Part shown: piece by piece, positions 1 to 10,317 of the stretch
Layout of the letters: every line of letters starts with the position of its first letter
Position numbering within the stretch: the first letter of the stretch is position 1
Assembly (NCBI GenBank): GCA_030323885.1
Contig: CM059190.1
Location: forward strand, 87,110,762 to 87,174,761
Reading direction: 5' to 3'
Source: Branchipolynoe longqiensis
Lineage: Eukaryota; Annelida; Polychaeta; Phyllodocida; Polynoidae
Length of the DNA stretch: 64,000 bases
Notes under the pieces: generated by a model
Told to the model about the DNA's origin: nothing
Databases searched by the model: none
The model's input: only the letters and a program-made list of their open reading frames with translations
Program-made: the position numbers and the translations under genes

Positions 1-67
1 GATTATATATACATTATTAACATCATATACGTTATAACTTATATATTATATATATTATATATTTAAC

Positions 68-104
<37 letters not shown>

Positions 105-270
105 TGTTATATATTATGTTATATATTATGTTATATATTATGTATATTATATATATATTATATATCATATATGTATTATATAATATATATTATATGTATA
201 TATGTATTTTATAATATATCATATATGTATATATGTATTATATAATATATATATATATATATATATTATG
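1..270. repeat. AT-rich microsatellite
   Basis: Almost pure (TA)n and TATATTATG-like repeats run from the window edge to about 270. No open frame is visible. The tract probably continues to the left of the window. Confidence 0.9.
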
Positions 271-1589
271 GCTAAAACTATTGCCTACTCATTTCCCCTT
301 TGGGTTTCGTTCCAAAAGTACCAGTTTTCGAATGTTAAATTAGTATTTTTTAATTAATGGGTTGACAGATTTAAACAGTATGTTAATTGTTTGCACCGTT
401 TTCTTAGTTAGAACAAGCTCTGTCCAATGAGTCAGTTAATAAAGTTGTTTCTCAAGGTTAGTTTTTCTGCATGAAGTCCCTAATATTCTATCTATTATAT
501 TTATATATGTTAGATATACTACATATATTCTATATATTTGATATATTTGATATATTATATATCATTGTGAAATGTTGTGTGTAGGGTTGTGTGGTGTGGT
601 GTTTGGATAGAAGTGTTGAGTTGTTTGGTTTTTAGTTCTGTTCTTATGAGTTCTGAATTCATTCCCAACTACAGCTCTCAATGAGAATGTTATTGTTCGT
701 CATGTCTGTGGATAATAATACGGAACGTAATTACCACGCCCTTTTCCCCTCCGTTACAGGTACGTTGCAGTCAGTGACACTGATTTCATCAAACTAGGAG
801 CCAGATAAGTACCATTTCGCATTACCTACAATGTCGTCATCACCCCACCCCGCACACACCCCTTCACTCTGTCATTTGCTCTGTCCCTTGTTCATCCCCT
901 CCCATTTTCCCGTGATGTCACTTTCCACCCTCCCCTCTCCCTGCCCTTTGCTCTGCCCTTTGCTCCCACCCCCCTCCACCTCCCCGTCGACCCACCCACC
1001 CGTCACATTGGTCATAAGTAGTCATTGACGCTGCCCCGGGTCTGCTTGTTTGTCTCCCTGTGTCGCCTCACATGTGGGTAAGTGGGTTGGGGAGGGGAGG
1101 GAGAGGGGAGTAGGGCGGGGGGGAGGGGGGAGAGAGGGAGTCTCTGAACCTCTTTAGTCGCCTACCTCCGCAGTGAATTTTAAAAGTAAAAGCGGAGTAC
1201 AAATCCCACAATAATAGAAGAATTATTTCCTTTTATTTGTGAGAGCTCGATGTGCTTATCAGCCAGCTCCCCGCCCATCCCCGCGTCCAAGTCCTCGCTG
1301 GTCCCCCACCTGTCCCCGCGGGTCCCAACTGGTTCCTGCTGGTGCCCGCCAGTCCCCGCTGGTCCCCGGTCAGTGGAATCAAACACACGCCTGATCCGCT
1401 GAGCACCAGCTTCCCGGCCACCGATCCCAAAAGCACTCTTCAAGCCGATGATTACCTTCCGGATGGTGTGCGTTGTATCGGTGCTATCGTTGAGGCGCAG
1501 CGCGACGCTGTGCTGGGAGATTGTGTTCCGGTTTGTCTCCTCCCTCCCTAACCTCACGTCATGAAAGCCGTAGGCTGCCTCCCGCACTC
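271..1589. other. Unannotated stretch without a supported gene
   Basis: No convincing coding region. It holds a short AT tract near 490-565, a C-rich stretch at 836-1010, a G-rich stretch at 1080-1140 and a short VNTR-like run of variants of GTCCCCGCTGGT at about 1285-1375. The small open frames here are low in complexity and lack recognisable domains. Confidence 0.6.
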
Positions 1590-1867
1590 TCGCGTGCGGA
1601 TGGTCGGGAGTTCGGTTCCCTGTCGCATCAAACCAATGACTTTAAAATTGATACTTGTCGTTTCCTAGCCAGGTGCTTGGCAAGGACTGGTTAGCATCAG
1701 GATAATGTGATTGAGTGCGATATCGGGTCATGGTGCCAGTGGCCTGATTTTCCAGTGTGACAACACTATAAAAGTCACCATGAGTGCACACTGTCACAGA
1801 TCAGTACCCGTCCTGATATGACCTTAGATGTTGCCAGTACATAAAACTCCAACAACCAACCAACCAG
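1590..1867 (+). mobile_element. tRNA-derived SINE (family S1), 5'-damaged copy
   Basis: This belongs to the dominant SINE family of the window. It shows a degenerate B-box-like segment, then the family's fixed order: a 'CAAACCAATGACTT' block, 'GATACTTGTCG', 'AAGGACTGGTTAGC', a 'CACTATAAAAGTCACCATGAG' related block, 'CCTGATATGACCTTAGATG', and a tail of ACTCCAACAACCAACC. The A-box head is not clearly visible, so the 5' end is probably truncated. SINEs are copied by LINE machinery in trans. Family membership is clear from comparison with more than ten other copies; the superfamily name is not assigned. Confidence 0.8.
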
Positions 1868-2780
1868 CCTCCCACACCCCATCTCATCCCCACCCCACCC
1901 CTACCCGCACTGACCCCCTCACCTCGCCACCCTCACCTCCACTTCCACTCCACTTCCACTCCCACTCCCCAACTTGTATATCCTCCTCTATCCATCGCAT
2001 TCCTAACCCCACCACTCCCACCTCCAGCTCTATCCTTTCCCCACAACCCCCACCTCCACCTCTACCCTACCTTATCTCCCCATCTCAGCCTCCACCCCCA
2101 CCTCCATCTCCACCCTACCTTAGCCCCTTCTACCTCCACCATACCTTACCCCCCTCTACCTCCATCCCACCCTTACCCCTCCACCCTCACGCCTCCACCT
2201 CCACATCCAACGAGCCTCATCCTCATCCAGCCATCCCCACCTCTACCCTATCTTATCACCATCTCCGCCTCCGCCTCCACCTCCGCCTCCGCTCCGCCCC
2301 CGCCTCCGCCTCCGCCTCCGCCTCCGCCTCCGCCCCCGCCTCCGCTCCGCCTCTGCCGCTCTCCGCCTCTACCTCCACCTCCACCTCACCTCACACCCAC
2401 ACTCACCCTCACACTTACCACCCACCTCCACCTCCACCTCAACCCCCAACCCTTACCCCCACTCACACTCCTGCCTCCACCTCCACACCCACTCACCCCC
2501 ATCCTCACCCCGTCTGCCCTACCTCTACCTCCACCCCAACCCTTACCCCCACTCTCTCCTGCACATCCACATCCACATCCACTTCCACATCCACATCCAC
2601 ATCCATCCATCCCCATCCTCACCCCGTCAACCCTACCTCTACATCCACCCCTACCTTTACTTCCCCACCACCATTCTCACCCCGATCCCGACCTCCATGT
2701 CCACCGTCTCCCCTACCTCTACCCGCACCCTGGCCCGGCCTCCGCCCCCCGCACGCCCCCCCCCCCCCCCCGGGGCTCGG
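1868..2780. repeat. Pyrimidine-rich low-complexity tract (CCACCT/CCGCCT variants)
   Basis: About 0.9 kb of C/T/A-rich repeat, mostly CCACCTC, CCATCC and CCGCCTC variants, ending in a C homopolymer near 2755-2775. It creates a 323-codon open frame composed almost only of Pro, Thr, Ser and His, which is a by-product of the repeat and not evidence of a protein. Nothing recognisable lies in 2781-3151 apart from an AT-rich lead-in to the DIRS element. Confidence 0.85.
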
Positions 2781-3151
2781 GGCTGTGAGGTGCGGGTAGT
2801 GCGGCGTGGAGGTGGGTGGGGTGCGGGTATCGAAAGCTGCAGCTGTCAGTTGGCCGAGGTTCAGCTGAGCTGTTTGCCCCTTGAACCGGATTTGAGAATG
2901 TGGCTATTGTCCTCATGTCATGGCCATCTTTGTGGGGCAAATTCCACTAAACCGCAGCTTGGGAGAGAGGAGACATGCCCGTTAATTAGGTTTGTGTCAC
3001 GTATGTAGGCCTATGTAATATTTATATGCACATCTCTGTGTGTACACACATATGCATATATCTGCATATATATACATGTATAGACATGAAAAATATATAC
3101 ACATATACACATATATACATATATTTAAGCGTATATATACCCATATATATA

Positions 3152-3206
3152 TTTTACCTCGGTATACAGCCTCAGGCTAGCCTCAGGCTAGCCTCAGGCT
3201 AGGGAG
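3152..3206 (+). repeat. DIRS-A left inverted terminal repeat
   Basis: Starts TTTTACCTCGG and contains three iterations of an 11-bp CCTCAGGCTAG unit before GGGAGAA. The right terminus has only two such units, so copy number differs between the ends. DIRS-B has two at both ends. Confidence 0.9.
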
Positions 3207-3645
3207 AAGGAAGCACATCCGGGTCCAGCAATTAGCATAAACAACTCACGATTGGATTACGTTTCGTTGAGTTGCTCGCGCAAATTTAATTTACACACAA
3301 GCAATTACGCAGTAAGTATAATAAAAACTGTGGTTAGCTTAATTATGATGCATTATAGCATCATTATGGAAAGTTCAGAACTTTCTTTGGTCCTTTTTGG
3401 ACTAGTTTATTCAGTTATAAAAAACCAAGGATAGAACGCTCTAGATTCCTTCTCGAAGGAACGAAACCGATACTTAGCAGTTCTATCAACACCCGTGTGA
3501 ACATGGGTAGAGATGTGGGCTCTGCCTCATCTCCTGTGGAAATTCTCTCGGACTCTAATAGAGAGTGTTGTTGGAGATGCTCCTGGGTTTCTTTTATAGA
3601 CTCCCCACAAATTTTTTCAGGTGTTTCTCCGAGTTTCGTAGCATT

Positions 3646-3684
3646 TTCTCCGACCTGCTGGCGCAATAGTCGCAGGGGGGAGAA
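3646..3684 (+). promoter_or_regulatory. Conserved leader hairpin 1 (DIRS-A copy)
   Basis: Outer stem TTCTCC (3646-3651) pairs with GGAGAA (3679-3684). Inner stem CCTGC (3654-3658) pairs with GCAGG (3672-3676). The loop carries GCGCAATAGTC. The same structure occurs in DIRS-B and DIRS-C with compensating changes in the inner stem, which supports a selected RNA or DNA structure. Function unknown; packaging, translation or priming are possibilities. Confidence 0.55.
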
Positions 3685-3787
3685 GTGTGCGGAACAGAGG
3701 GATGGGCGAGCCGATACACTGGTCCCGACCCCGTGTAAGATTTGGGCTTGACCCACAATCCACGCATAAATTTAGCTTATTACGCCT

Positions 3788-3820
3788 GTGTTAGAACGGT
3801 ATAAACACGTTCTCTAACAC
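3788..3820 (+). promoter_or_regulatory. Conserved TATA-loop hairpin (DIRS-A copy)
   Basis: Stem GTGTTAGA (3788-3795) pairs perfectly with TCTAACAC (3813-3820). The loop contains ACGGTATAAACACGT with TATAAA at 3800-3805, 106 nt upstream of the gag ATG. It could be an internal core promoter for gag or an RNA structure. The loop core is shared by all three DIRS elements while the stem sequence changes. Confidence 0.5.
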
Positions 3821-3905
3821 CACTAGATGTCCAATTAAGTTTTGAATGACAAGATTGTGACATTTAGAAATACCGGGACTGACCATTCATTTGTTTCAGA
3901 TCCCG

Positions 3906-5258
3906 ATGGCCACGAAGCGGAGTAAGCGCGTTGCAGCAGCAGCCGAGGGACGCGTTCCGAGAGGCTCGGACGAGGAGTACGACTCCTCACCGGTGTTGTG
4001 GACCATGCCTTCACAGCGTGGGGCGCATATCCTCTCCGAGGCGGAAGAAGAGACAGTGCCTGGGGGCCCCACAGCTCCTGATTGGGAGACACGCTGGGCG
4101 GCTATGGAGAGCCATATTCTGTCTCTCAAACCACCGCTGTCTCGTAAGCGGCCATTGCCGGTGTTCCAAGACGAGTCGGACTGGGAAGACTTCTCAGAGA
4201 CAGACTCAGCGATGGAGCCTAGGGCTCCTCCTCCTCCTAAACGGAACAAGAAGAAGAAGCAGGTCACTTCTTCGGCTGACGAGTTCACCAAGGAACGAAA
4301 TAAGACCGGGCTTCGCAAAAAGCGGAAGCCCAAGTCCAAGAAAAAGAAGAAGAGGAAAGATTCTTCTTCATCCGATTCCTCCCCGGATTCCACTTCGACG
4401 GAATCAGACTCAGACACACAATATGAGGGTGTCTATGCTGCCATTGGTGGCAAAGTGGCAAAAAAGGTGGAGAAGCCGAAAGCTAAGCGGGTGAAAACTA
4501 CCACGCTTATGCGCGAGACCATCAATGGTCATTTCCGCACATTTAAACCGGCGGAAATCATCTCCAAGCTAGGAGATGAATTGACGGGCATTAAAGGTGT
4601 CCCCAACTCCATCATTAAAGAGATGGACAGAGATGTCAACATGACGGAAGACCGTAAGAAATTTGAGAGCGTGTTGCACATAGTGCATAAGGCGGTGCTC
4701 GGTACCCTGACGGCCATCACCCCGGTGGCAAATAGGATGGAACGAGAAATCAAGTTCTCGTCCTTGGCTAAAACCATGGACAAAGGCATCGCAATGCTAA
4801 CGGCGGCAGGTAATTACCTGTCGTACAGAAGATATGAGAATGTCTTCAAGTCGGTTTGCACAGACGCCGGCAAAGAGGTGGCCCGCTCAAAGAAGGTCAC
4901 AGACAATGATGGGAAAGAGTATACGCTCTTTCTGGCCCCAGAGCCGATCAAAGGGAAACCTTTGGATAAAACGAAAATGTTCGGGGGTCAACTATAATAC
5001 CTCTATAAAGAAGTAGAAACCGCAGCCAAGAGTGGCAAAAACATGGACGGGAGGAAGAAGCCGGAAGCCCCACGCTTCAAAAGGTCACGAGGGGATTTTC
5101 GCCCATGACGGCTCGGCAGGGGAACCAGACCGGGCTCAGCCTTCAGTCAGTCTTTCCGGGGCCGGGGCGCCCGCCCAGGCTGGACCGACAACACAGCACG
5201 GCCACTGGGCCGAGGCTTCAACTCCCCGAGACCCTTCCCCAGGGGCGGGTCCAAGTAG
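3906..5258 (+). pseudogene. DIRS-A gag-like ORF1, two premature stops
   Basis: Presumed nucleocapsid-like protein of the retroelement. The start is placed at ATG 3906 (MATKRSKR) because it follows the putative splice acceptor and matches DIRS-B; an earlier non-ATG start at 3891 is less likely. Features: basic N-terminus, acidic segment, Lys/Arg-rich block followed by a Ser/Asp/Glu-rich block (about residues 115-180), then a conserved globular region around FKPAEIISKLGDELTGIKG. No zinc knuckle is visible. Relative to DIRS-B the frame is broken by TAA at 4995-4997 (a CAA codon in DIRS-B) and TGA at 5106-5108 (CGA in DIRS-B). Past these, the Arg/Gly-rich C-terminus is still readable to TAG 5256-5258. 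Confidence 0.8.
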
Positions 5259-7160
5259 AGGCCCAAACACAGACTTTACAAGTCCCCGCGGCCTCTAAAA
5301 CCACACAAACTGTAAGCAACTTTGTGGCTGGCAATATTAATAATCATATTTCTGAATGGAACAAAATTAGCAATGACCAAGATATTTTAAATATAGTTAA
5401 AGGTGTTCAAATTCCCTTCATACAAATTCCGGTACAAGGGAGAGTTCCTTTTCCCTATAAAATTGAACAAATTGAACGAGAGGCACTAACTGAACAGGTA
5501 CAAAAATTCTTTGACAACGGAATTATACAAAAAGTGACACACTGCCCAGGAGAGTTTATTTCAAACATTTTCTCGAGACCGAAACCTAACGGGGACGTTC
5601 GAATGATCCTGGATTTAACGACCCTTAATAAAATGATCGAATATTGACATTTTAAAATGTTCTCGCTAGATACGGCACGAGATCTGATTACACCAGATGC
5701 GTGGATGGATAGTGTTGACTTACAAGATGCATACTACACGGTTCCCATAGCGGAACAACACGGAATATTTCTCCGCTTTCTTTGGAATGACCAAGTCTAT
5801 GAGTTTACCTGCATGCCGAATGGCTTAGCTTGTGCCCCTCGTTTGTTCACTAAACTGCTAAAGCCTGTTTTCTCAGTTATGGCGCGGAATGGTCATATAA
5901 TGTTCCCTTACATAGATGATTCCTTTATTATGGCGTCAACACAAATTGATTGTGTAAACGCAGTTCTGGATTTATGTGCATTACTCACTAAATTGGGGTT
6001 TTATGTACATCCACATAAGTCAGTGCTTAAACCAACAAAACAACTCAAATGTTTAGGGTTTATCCTTGATACACGGTCCCTCACAGTGTCGATAACAGAA
6101 CAGAAACTAACTAAGTTTATGACCACAGCGACCCAGCTTCTTAAGTTACCAAAACCTAAGATTAGACAGGTTGCAGTCCTTATCGGAATAATGATATCTT
6201 ATGCACCCGCTATTCTATACGGGAAAGCACATATTAAATCTCTAGAAATAGATAAAAATTTAGCGCTAGCACGAACTAAAGGCAATTTTGAACGAAAGAT
6301 GTTTATTTCTGAAGAAGGGTTACAGGATATTGGATGGTGGATGCAACATATAGCAAACTCACCAAATCCAATCCGCATGGCGGAACCAAATACAGTAATT
6401 ACCACTGACGCTTCGCTAGAAGGTTGGGGAGCCCATCGAGATGGGGTGGCAACAGGTGGTAGATGGCTAGAAGATGAAAGGTCAGACCACATTAATGCGC
6501 TAGAATTGCGTGCTATTTATCTGGGCCTACGTAGCTTAGTAAAGATAACTAAATCACAAGTTAGAATACTAACTGATAACACTACTGCTATGGCATATAT
6601 CCGTAACATGGGTGGAACAAAATCAAAGCCTTGCAATCAGTTATCTAAACTGATTTGGAAATGGGCACAGGCTCAACAAGTCTGGCTGACTGTAGCGCAT
6701 ATCCCAGGGTCACAAAATACACTTGCAGACCATAAGAGTAGAAAATTCCATGACCATTTAGAATGGTCCCTCTCTACACCTTTGTTTAACTTCATTTGTG
6801 CAAAATGGGGTACACCTAAAGTTGACTTGTTTGCATCAAGAAACAATAACAAGTTGCCCTGTTATGTTTCTTGGCATCCCGAACCGGATGCTTGGAAAGT
6901 TGATGCATTTGCTATTACCTGGGCGAATAATTATTTCTATATTTTCCCACCGTTTAGCATTATCAGCCGAGTGGTGAGAAAGATCAGCATGGAGGGGACA
7001 CATGCCATACTGATTGTGCCCGATTGGGACACGCAACCTTGGCTGCCAGCTGTTTCACAACTGGCAAAAGAACATATACGATTCCCAAGAAAAGCCGGGA
7101 ACCTAACGCACCACGGACCGCTAGTGGTTCACGGCGACGTGTCATTCGACACCCCTATTG
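5105..7160 (+). pseudogene. DIRS-A RT-RNase H-methyltransferase-like ORF2, broken
   Basis: Polyprotein that would copy element RNA. The frame is open from ATG 5105 but stops at TGA 5645-5647, where DIRS-B has CGA; the rest reads on from 5648 in the same frame. The RT core contains YIDDS at about 5906-5920. RNase H motifs follow: TTDAS, ALELRA, LTDNT and LADHKSR. Downstream lies a Dam-like methyltransferase domain with KWGTPKVDLFAS and an FPPF motif in place of (D/N)PPY. A 1-nt insertion relative to DIRS-B near 7146 puts this frame directly into the recombinase frame, so the open frame continues to TAG 7277-7279. The lesions make it non-functional unless suppressed. Confidence 0.85.
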
Positions 7161-8132
7161 GCATTCCTTTTGTAAGGAAACAGCTGCAGCAATTTGGCTT
7201 AGACAAAATTACTGAAGACAGGATAGTAGCCGATGCATGGAGGCCAGGAACTGTCAAAATGTACACAACTTATTTATAGAAATGGGGTGTACATTGTTTG
7301 CTAATGAAAGTCAAGCCAACAAATCCAACAATTGCACAAGTAGCCTGTTTTCTTCGTTCTCTAGAGGATGAGGGACTAGGGTTTGGGGCGGTCAATGCGG
7401 CAAGATGCGCTTTATCAATTATATTACCTAGAATTGACGGCGAAACAGTTGGTAAACATTATGTCCTTCATTATCTACTTCACTCAATTTATTAAAGGAA
7501 TCCTCCAAAACCAAAGTATAGTCGCTTTTGGGATGTTTCTATAGTATTTAAATTGTTTCAGGCTTGGCCTCACAACTCTTTGTTAGATATAAAACAATTA
7601 GGTTTTAAGGTGGGGGTCTTGTTACTATTAGTAACGGGACACACAGGACAAACGATTGTTGCTTTATCCTTAATTGGATTAGAAATAGACAAGAAACAAG
7701 CTATGTTTGATTTAGCACAATTGCTCAAATCAAACACGCTAGGTGACCCTTTATCTACGGTTCACTTAGACTACTTTCCGAATGATCGTAAATTATGTGT
7801 GGTGTCAGCCATACGGGCTTATATATCCAAGACAAAGGAATTACGTGTATCACAACAACTATTAGTGAGCTTCATAAAGCCACATAAGGCAATTTCAAGA
7901 GACTACCTTGCCAGATGGACAATCACGGTGTTGAAATTGGCTGGAGTGGATACGGGCAAATACTCTTCCCACTCAACCAGAGGTGCCATGGTTTCCAAGG
8001 CACGGTTGCTCGGCATTTCTGTAAAAAGAATACTAGCACACGCAGGCTGAAGACCTAAGTCGTTTCAAAACACATTACAACAAACGACTAGAAAAGCCTA
8101 CGGCATTGCAAAGCGAGGTGCTCACCAACTAA
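7145..8132 (+). pseudogene. DIRS-A tyrosine recombinase, degenerate
   Basis: Recombinase of the lambda-integrase fold that would insert the circular DNA. The N-terminal core-binding region RKQLQQFGLDKITEDR is followed by TAG 7277-7279 (AAG in DIRS-B), TAA 7493-7495 (CAA in DIRS-B) and TGA 8048-8050 (TGG in DIRS-B). The HxxR motif reads HSTR and HAG remains, but the first catalytic arginine is Thr: the codon at 7643-7645 is ACA, whereas DIRS-B has AGA in TGHRGQT. Small indels after 8050 disrupt the region holding the nucleophilic Tyr. Both nonsense and missense changes argue this copy cannot integrate by itself. Confidence 0.85.
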
Positions 8133-8245
8133 CAAGAATAGGTGTGAACAAAAACTTTGAATGGATAAATTACTAATACAATGACACATAAACATGTTAT
8201 AATAAGAATGAATGATATTAAGGATAAAAATGAATTATGTAAAAG

Positions 8246-8290
8246 TCTCCCTAGCCTGAGGTTAGCCTGAGGCTGTATACCGAGGTAAAA
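8246..8290 (+). repeat. DIRS-A right inverted terminal repeat
   Basis: Reverse complement of the left end, terminating CCGAGGTAAAA, with two CTAGCCTGAGG-type units, one carrying a single substitution (GGTTAG). It is followed immediately by TAGTTATATATATATA. Confidence 0.9.
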
Positions 8291-8659
8291 TAGTTATATA
8301 TATATATATAGGTATATATATAGAAATATATATATATATCTATATAAAAGATTTTCTACATCTAAACAAAGGAAGAAAGCATGCTTGCGATGGGATGGAC
8401 AATCTTTATTGCTGTCTTGCCTAGCAATTATATGCTTACCGGTTAAAGTTGGAAAGCTGGGCCAACAATGAACAAATATGGCGGTCCGGCGGCCGAACCC
8501 ACCGTTTGGCGCCACTATAGGGCAGTGCCGGGCTCACAGGCACCGGGCAGCGATTGGACATTATCGAAATACAAATATCGAGCCCTATGCCCAGCTAATT
8601 ATTATTATTAGACACATGTTATCTCCGACCTTTATATACGTATAATATATTATACTCTT
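8291..8659. other. Intergenic stretch, nothing recognised
   Basis: An AT microsatellite at 8291-8345 is followed by unique-looking sequence with no long open frame, domain or clear repeat relationship to the rest of the window. Confidence 0.5.
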
Positions 8660-10255
8660 TATATGGTTTGTTCTCAGAAAAGGTGGTTCTTAGTGTGAGA
8701 TCATGGATTACAAATAAACTTTCTACAAATGACCCCTAAATGACACACTTTAAATACATGGTCACTCCACAACATATTTCTAGGGAAAAAAGATAGTTGA
8801 GCCACTCACTTTTTTGCAGGGGTCATCGAAGTAAGAGCTAGCCTAATATTATTGATAATTTCTTATGTATGGGCATTTCAATGGACACCACACTCAGATT
8901 AAATACTTATAAATCTTTAAAAATATGATTACATTAGCAGTGCTTACAAAAAAAAGTATATATGTGTTTGATAGAAGTCACTCCTGACAATGTTGTGTAA
9001 TGATAGTTCCCAGAAAATGTGCTTACCAGTCGCAAAGTGAGTTTGAAAATTCATATTAAAAGTGGACAAGAAGTGAACCAACCATTATGGCAAGTTTAAC
9101 ATGTTAATAACTTAATACATATATGCATGACCTTTTTACTAAGGTAAAACAGGAAAACATTTTAGCCTTTTTGAGGGCAGCTGGACTGTACCACCTCATA
9201 TAGTTTACTAAATAGATTCTATCAATTATTAATAAAACTTTTCTTTTTCTATGGGAATTTGTTTCCCTTGACCACAAATATATGATTGTGAGCTTTCTAA
9301 TTTAATGAGTGTCTATTGGCACATAATTGATTGTCTGCTTTTACATGTAAAAGCGATGGTTTGAACAAAAAACAAACATTTCTCGCCGTGAATATGGCCT
9401 ATGCTGCCGACACGGCGCAAAGCAACCACCAATCAATCAATCAAATCAATCAATCATAATACATATGTAGGTAGTAGAAACAAGTCTTACAAAGAGCTTA
9501 GTAGTGTATTTATCCCAAATTATGACATTTGTTGGATGTAATTGCATTCTGCTTAACAGACTATTTGGCATGTCACAAATCGACCATGCTTTTGGTCCTT
9601 CATTTTGGCATAATTTGTAAATATATATAGAAACAAAACCATAGAAGTGAATGGTTTTGCTTCTTCTATCTCTTTATTATACCAACATAATGACACAAAT
9701 GCAAATTGGTCGTAATGCTCGCATTGCGTTTGATTCGTGGCGGGGAAGGAGGACCCCCCCCCCTCCTCTCCTTCATCCTTCCCTCGACCGTTGCACCATT
9801 ACATAACCCCCCCCCTCTCTCCCGGCCCTTATAACCGGCCGCCCTAGCTGCTCCTAGCCACTCGCCTTTCATCACCCTCCAGGCCCGGACCATATTTTCT
9901 CCACCCACCCACCCTACTTTCATGCCTTTCCTTCCTCTTAGGTGGAGGGCTCCTCGGGCCCCCTCCCTCCCCTCTGGGTTCATGCCCCCGATAGACATTA
10001 GCCTCGGGCATGGCCCCTGGACACTTGACTCTCTACCCTCTACATTGACATTACCTGACATTTATCTCCTGATGGAGCCTACATTTGACCTTGTATTCAT
10101 ACTGATATTGCCCTGTCTGTGAATAAATGTCTTTATTCCAACTCCCTCTTCTCTCCTTCCTTGCCACGTATCAGTTGATATCATGAAAATCAATCATATG
10201 ATGAGCTTTCAAACTGAGTGACCCATCATGGACCACCTTTTCTGAGAACCCATAT
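8660..10255. mobile_element. Putative non-autonomous DNA transposon with imperfect TIRs
   Basis: The left end at about 8661 reads ATATGGTTTGTTCTCAGAAA and then AGGTGGTTC; the reverse complement of the right end (10213-10255) reads TATATGGGTTCTCAGAAAAG and then GTGGTCCATGATGG. About 20 of the first 26 positions agree by eye. The 1.6 kb interior has no transposase-like frame; it contains a C-rich stretch at 9750-9990 and a (CAAT)n tail-like run at 9425-9460 that may mark a separate SINE or LINE 3' end. It could be a composite of several insertions. Superfamily not assigned. Confidence 0.4.
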
Positions 10256-10317
10256 ATATATAATACATATATAAAATATAAAATACATAAACATATATGC
10301 ATACTTATATACATACA

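Larger units (their letters stand above)
3312..3899 (+). other. Putative 5'-leader intron of DIRS-A
   Basis: A consensus donor GTAAGTA begins at 3312 and a polypyrimidine acceptor TTTGTTTCAG ends at 3899, six bases before the gag ATG at 3906. A branch-point-like CTGAC sits in GGGACTGACC about 20 nt upstream of the acceptor. The would-be first exon, 3152-3311, contains no ATG, while the interval contains at least eight, so removal would make the gag ATG the first AUG. DIRS-B has the same donor, branch and acceptor at 37599-38198. Introns are known in some YR retroelements; splicing here is inference. Confidence 0.5.
3152..8290 (+). mobile_element. DIRS-A: full-length, inactivated DIRS-like retrotransposon
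   Basis: A 5.1 kb element bounded by inverted termini beginning TTTTACCTCGGTATACAGCC on the left and ending with its reverse complement on the right. Order: 5' leader, gag, RT-RNase H plus methyltransferase-like domain, tyrosine recombinase. DIRS-type elements integrate through a circular intermediate using the recombinase and leave no target-site duplication; none is seen here. The flanks are AT repeats. Compared with DIRS-B it carries six in-frame stops, a 1-nt indel at the pol/YR junction, a damaged recombinase C-terminus and an Arg-to-Thr change at the first catalytic recombinase arginine, so it is dead in cis. An internal complementary region, typical of DIRS1, was not identified by eye. 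Confidence 0.9.

Noticed and set aside
1828..2799. 323-codon Pro/Thr/Ser-rich frame
   Set aside because: It simply reads a CCACCT/CCGCCT simple repeat, the opposite strand is open too, and there is no domain.
3891..3905. Earlier non-ATG start for DIRS-A gag
   Set aside because: It lies across the putative splice acceptor and is not conserved in DIRS-B, whereas ATG 3906 is shared.
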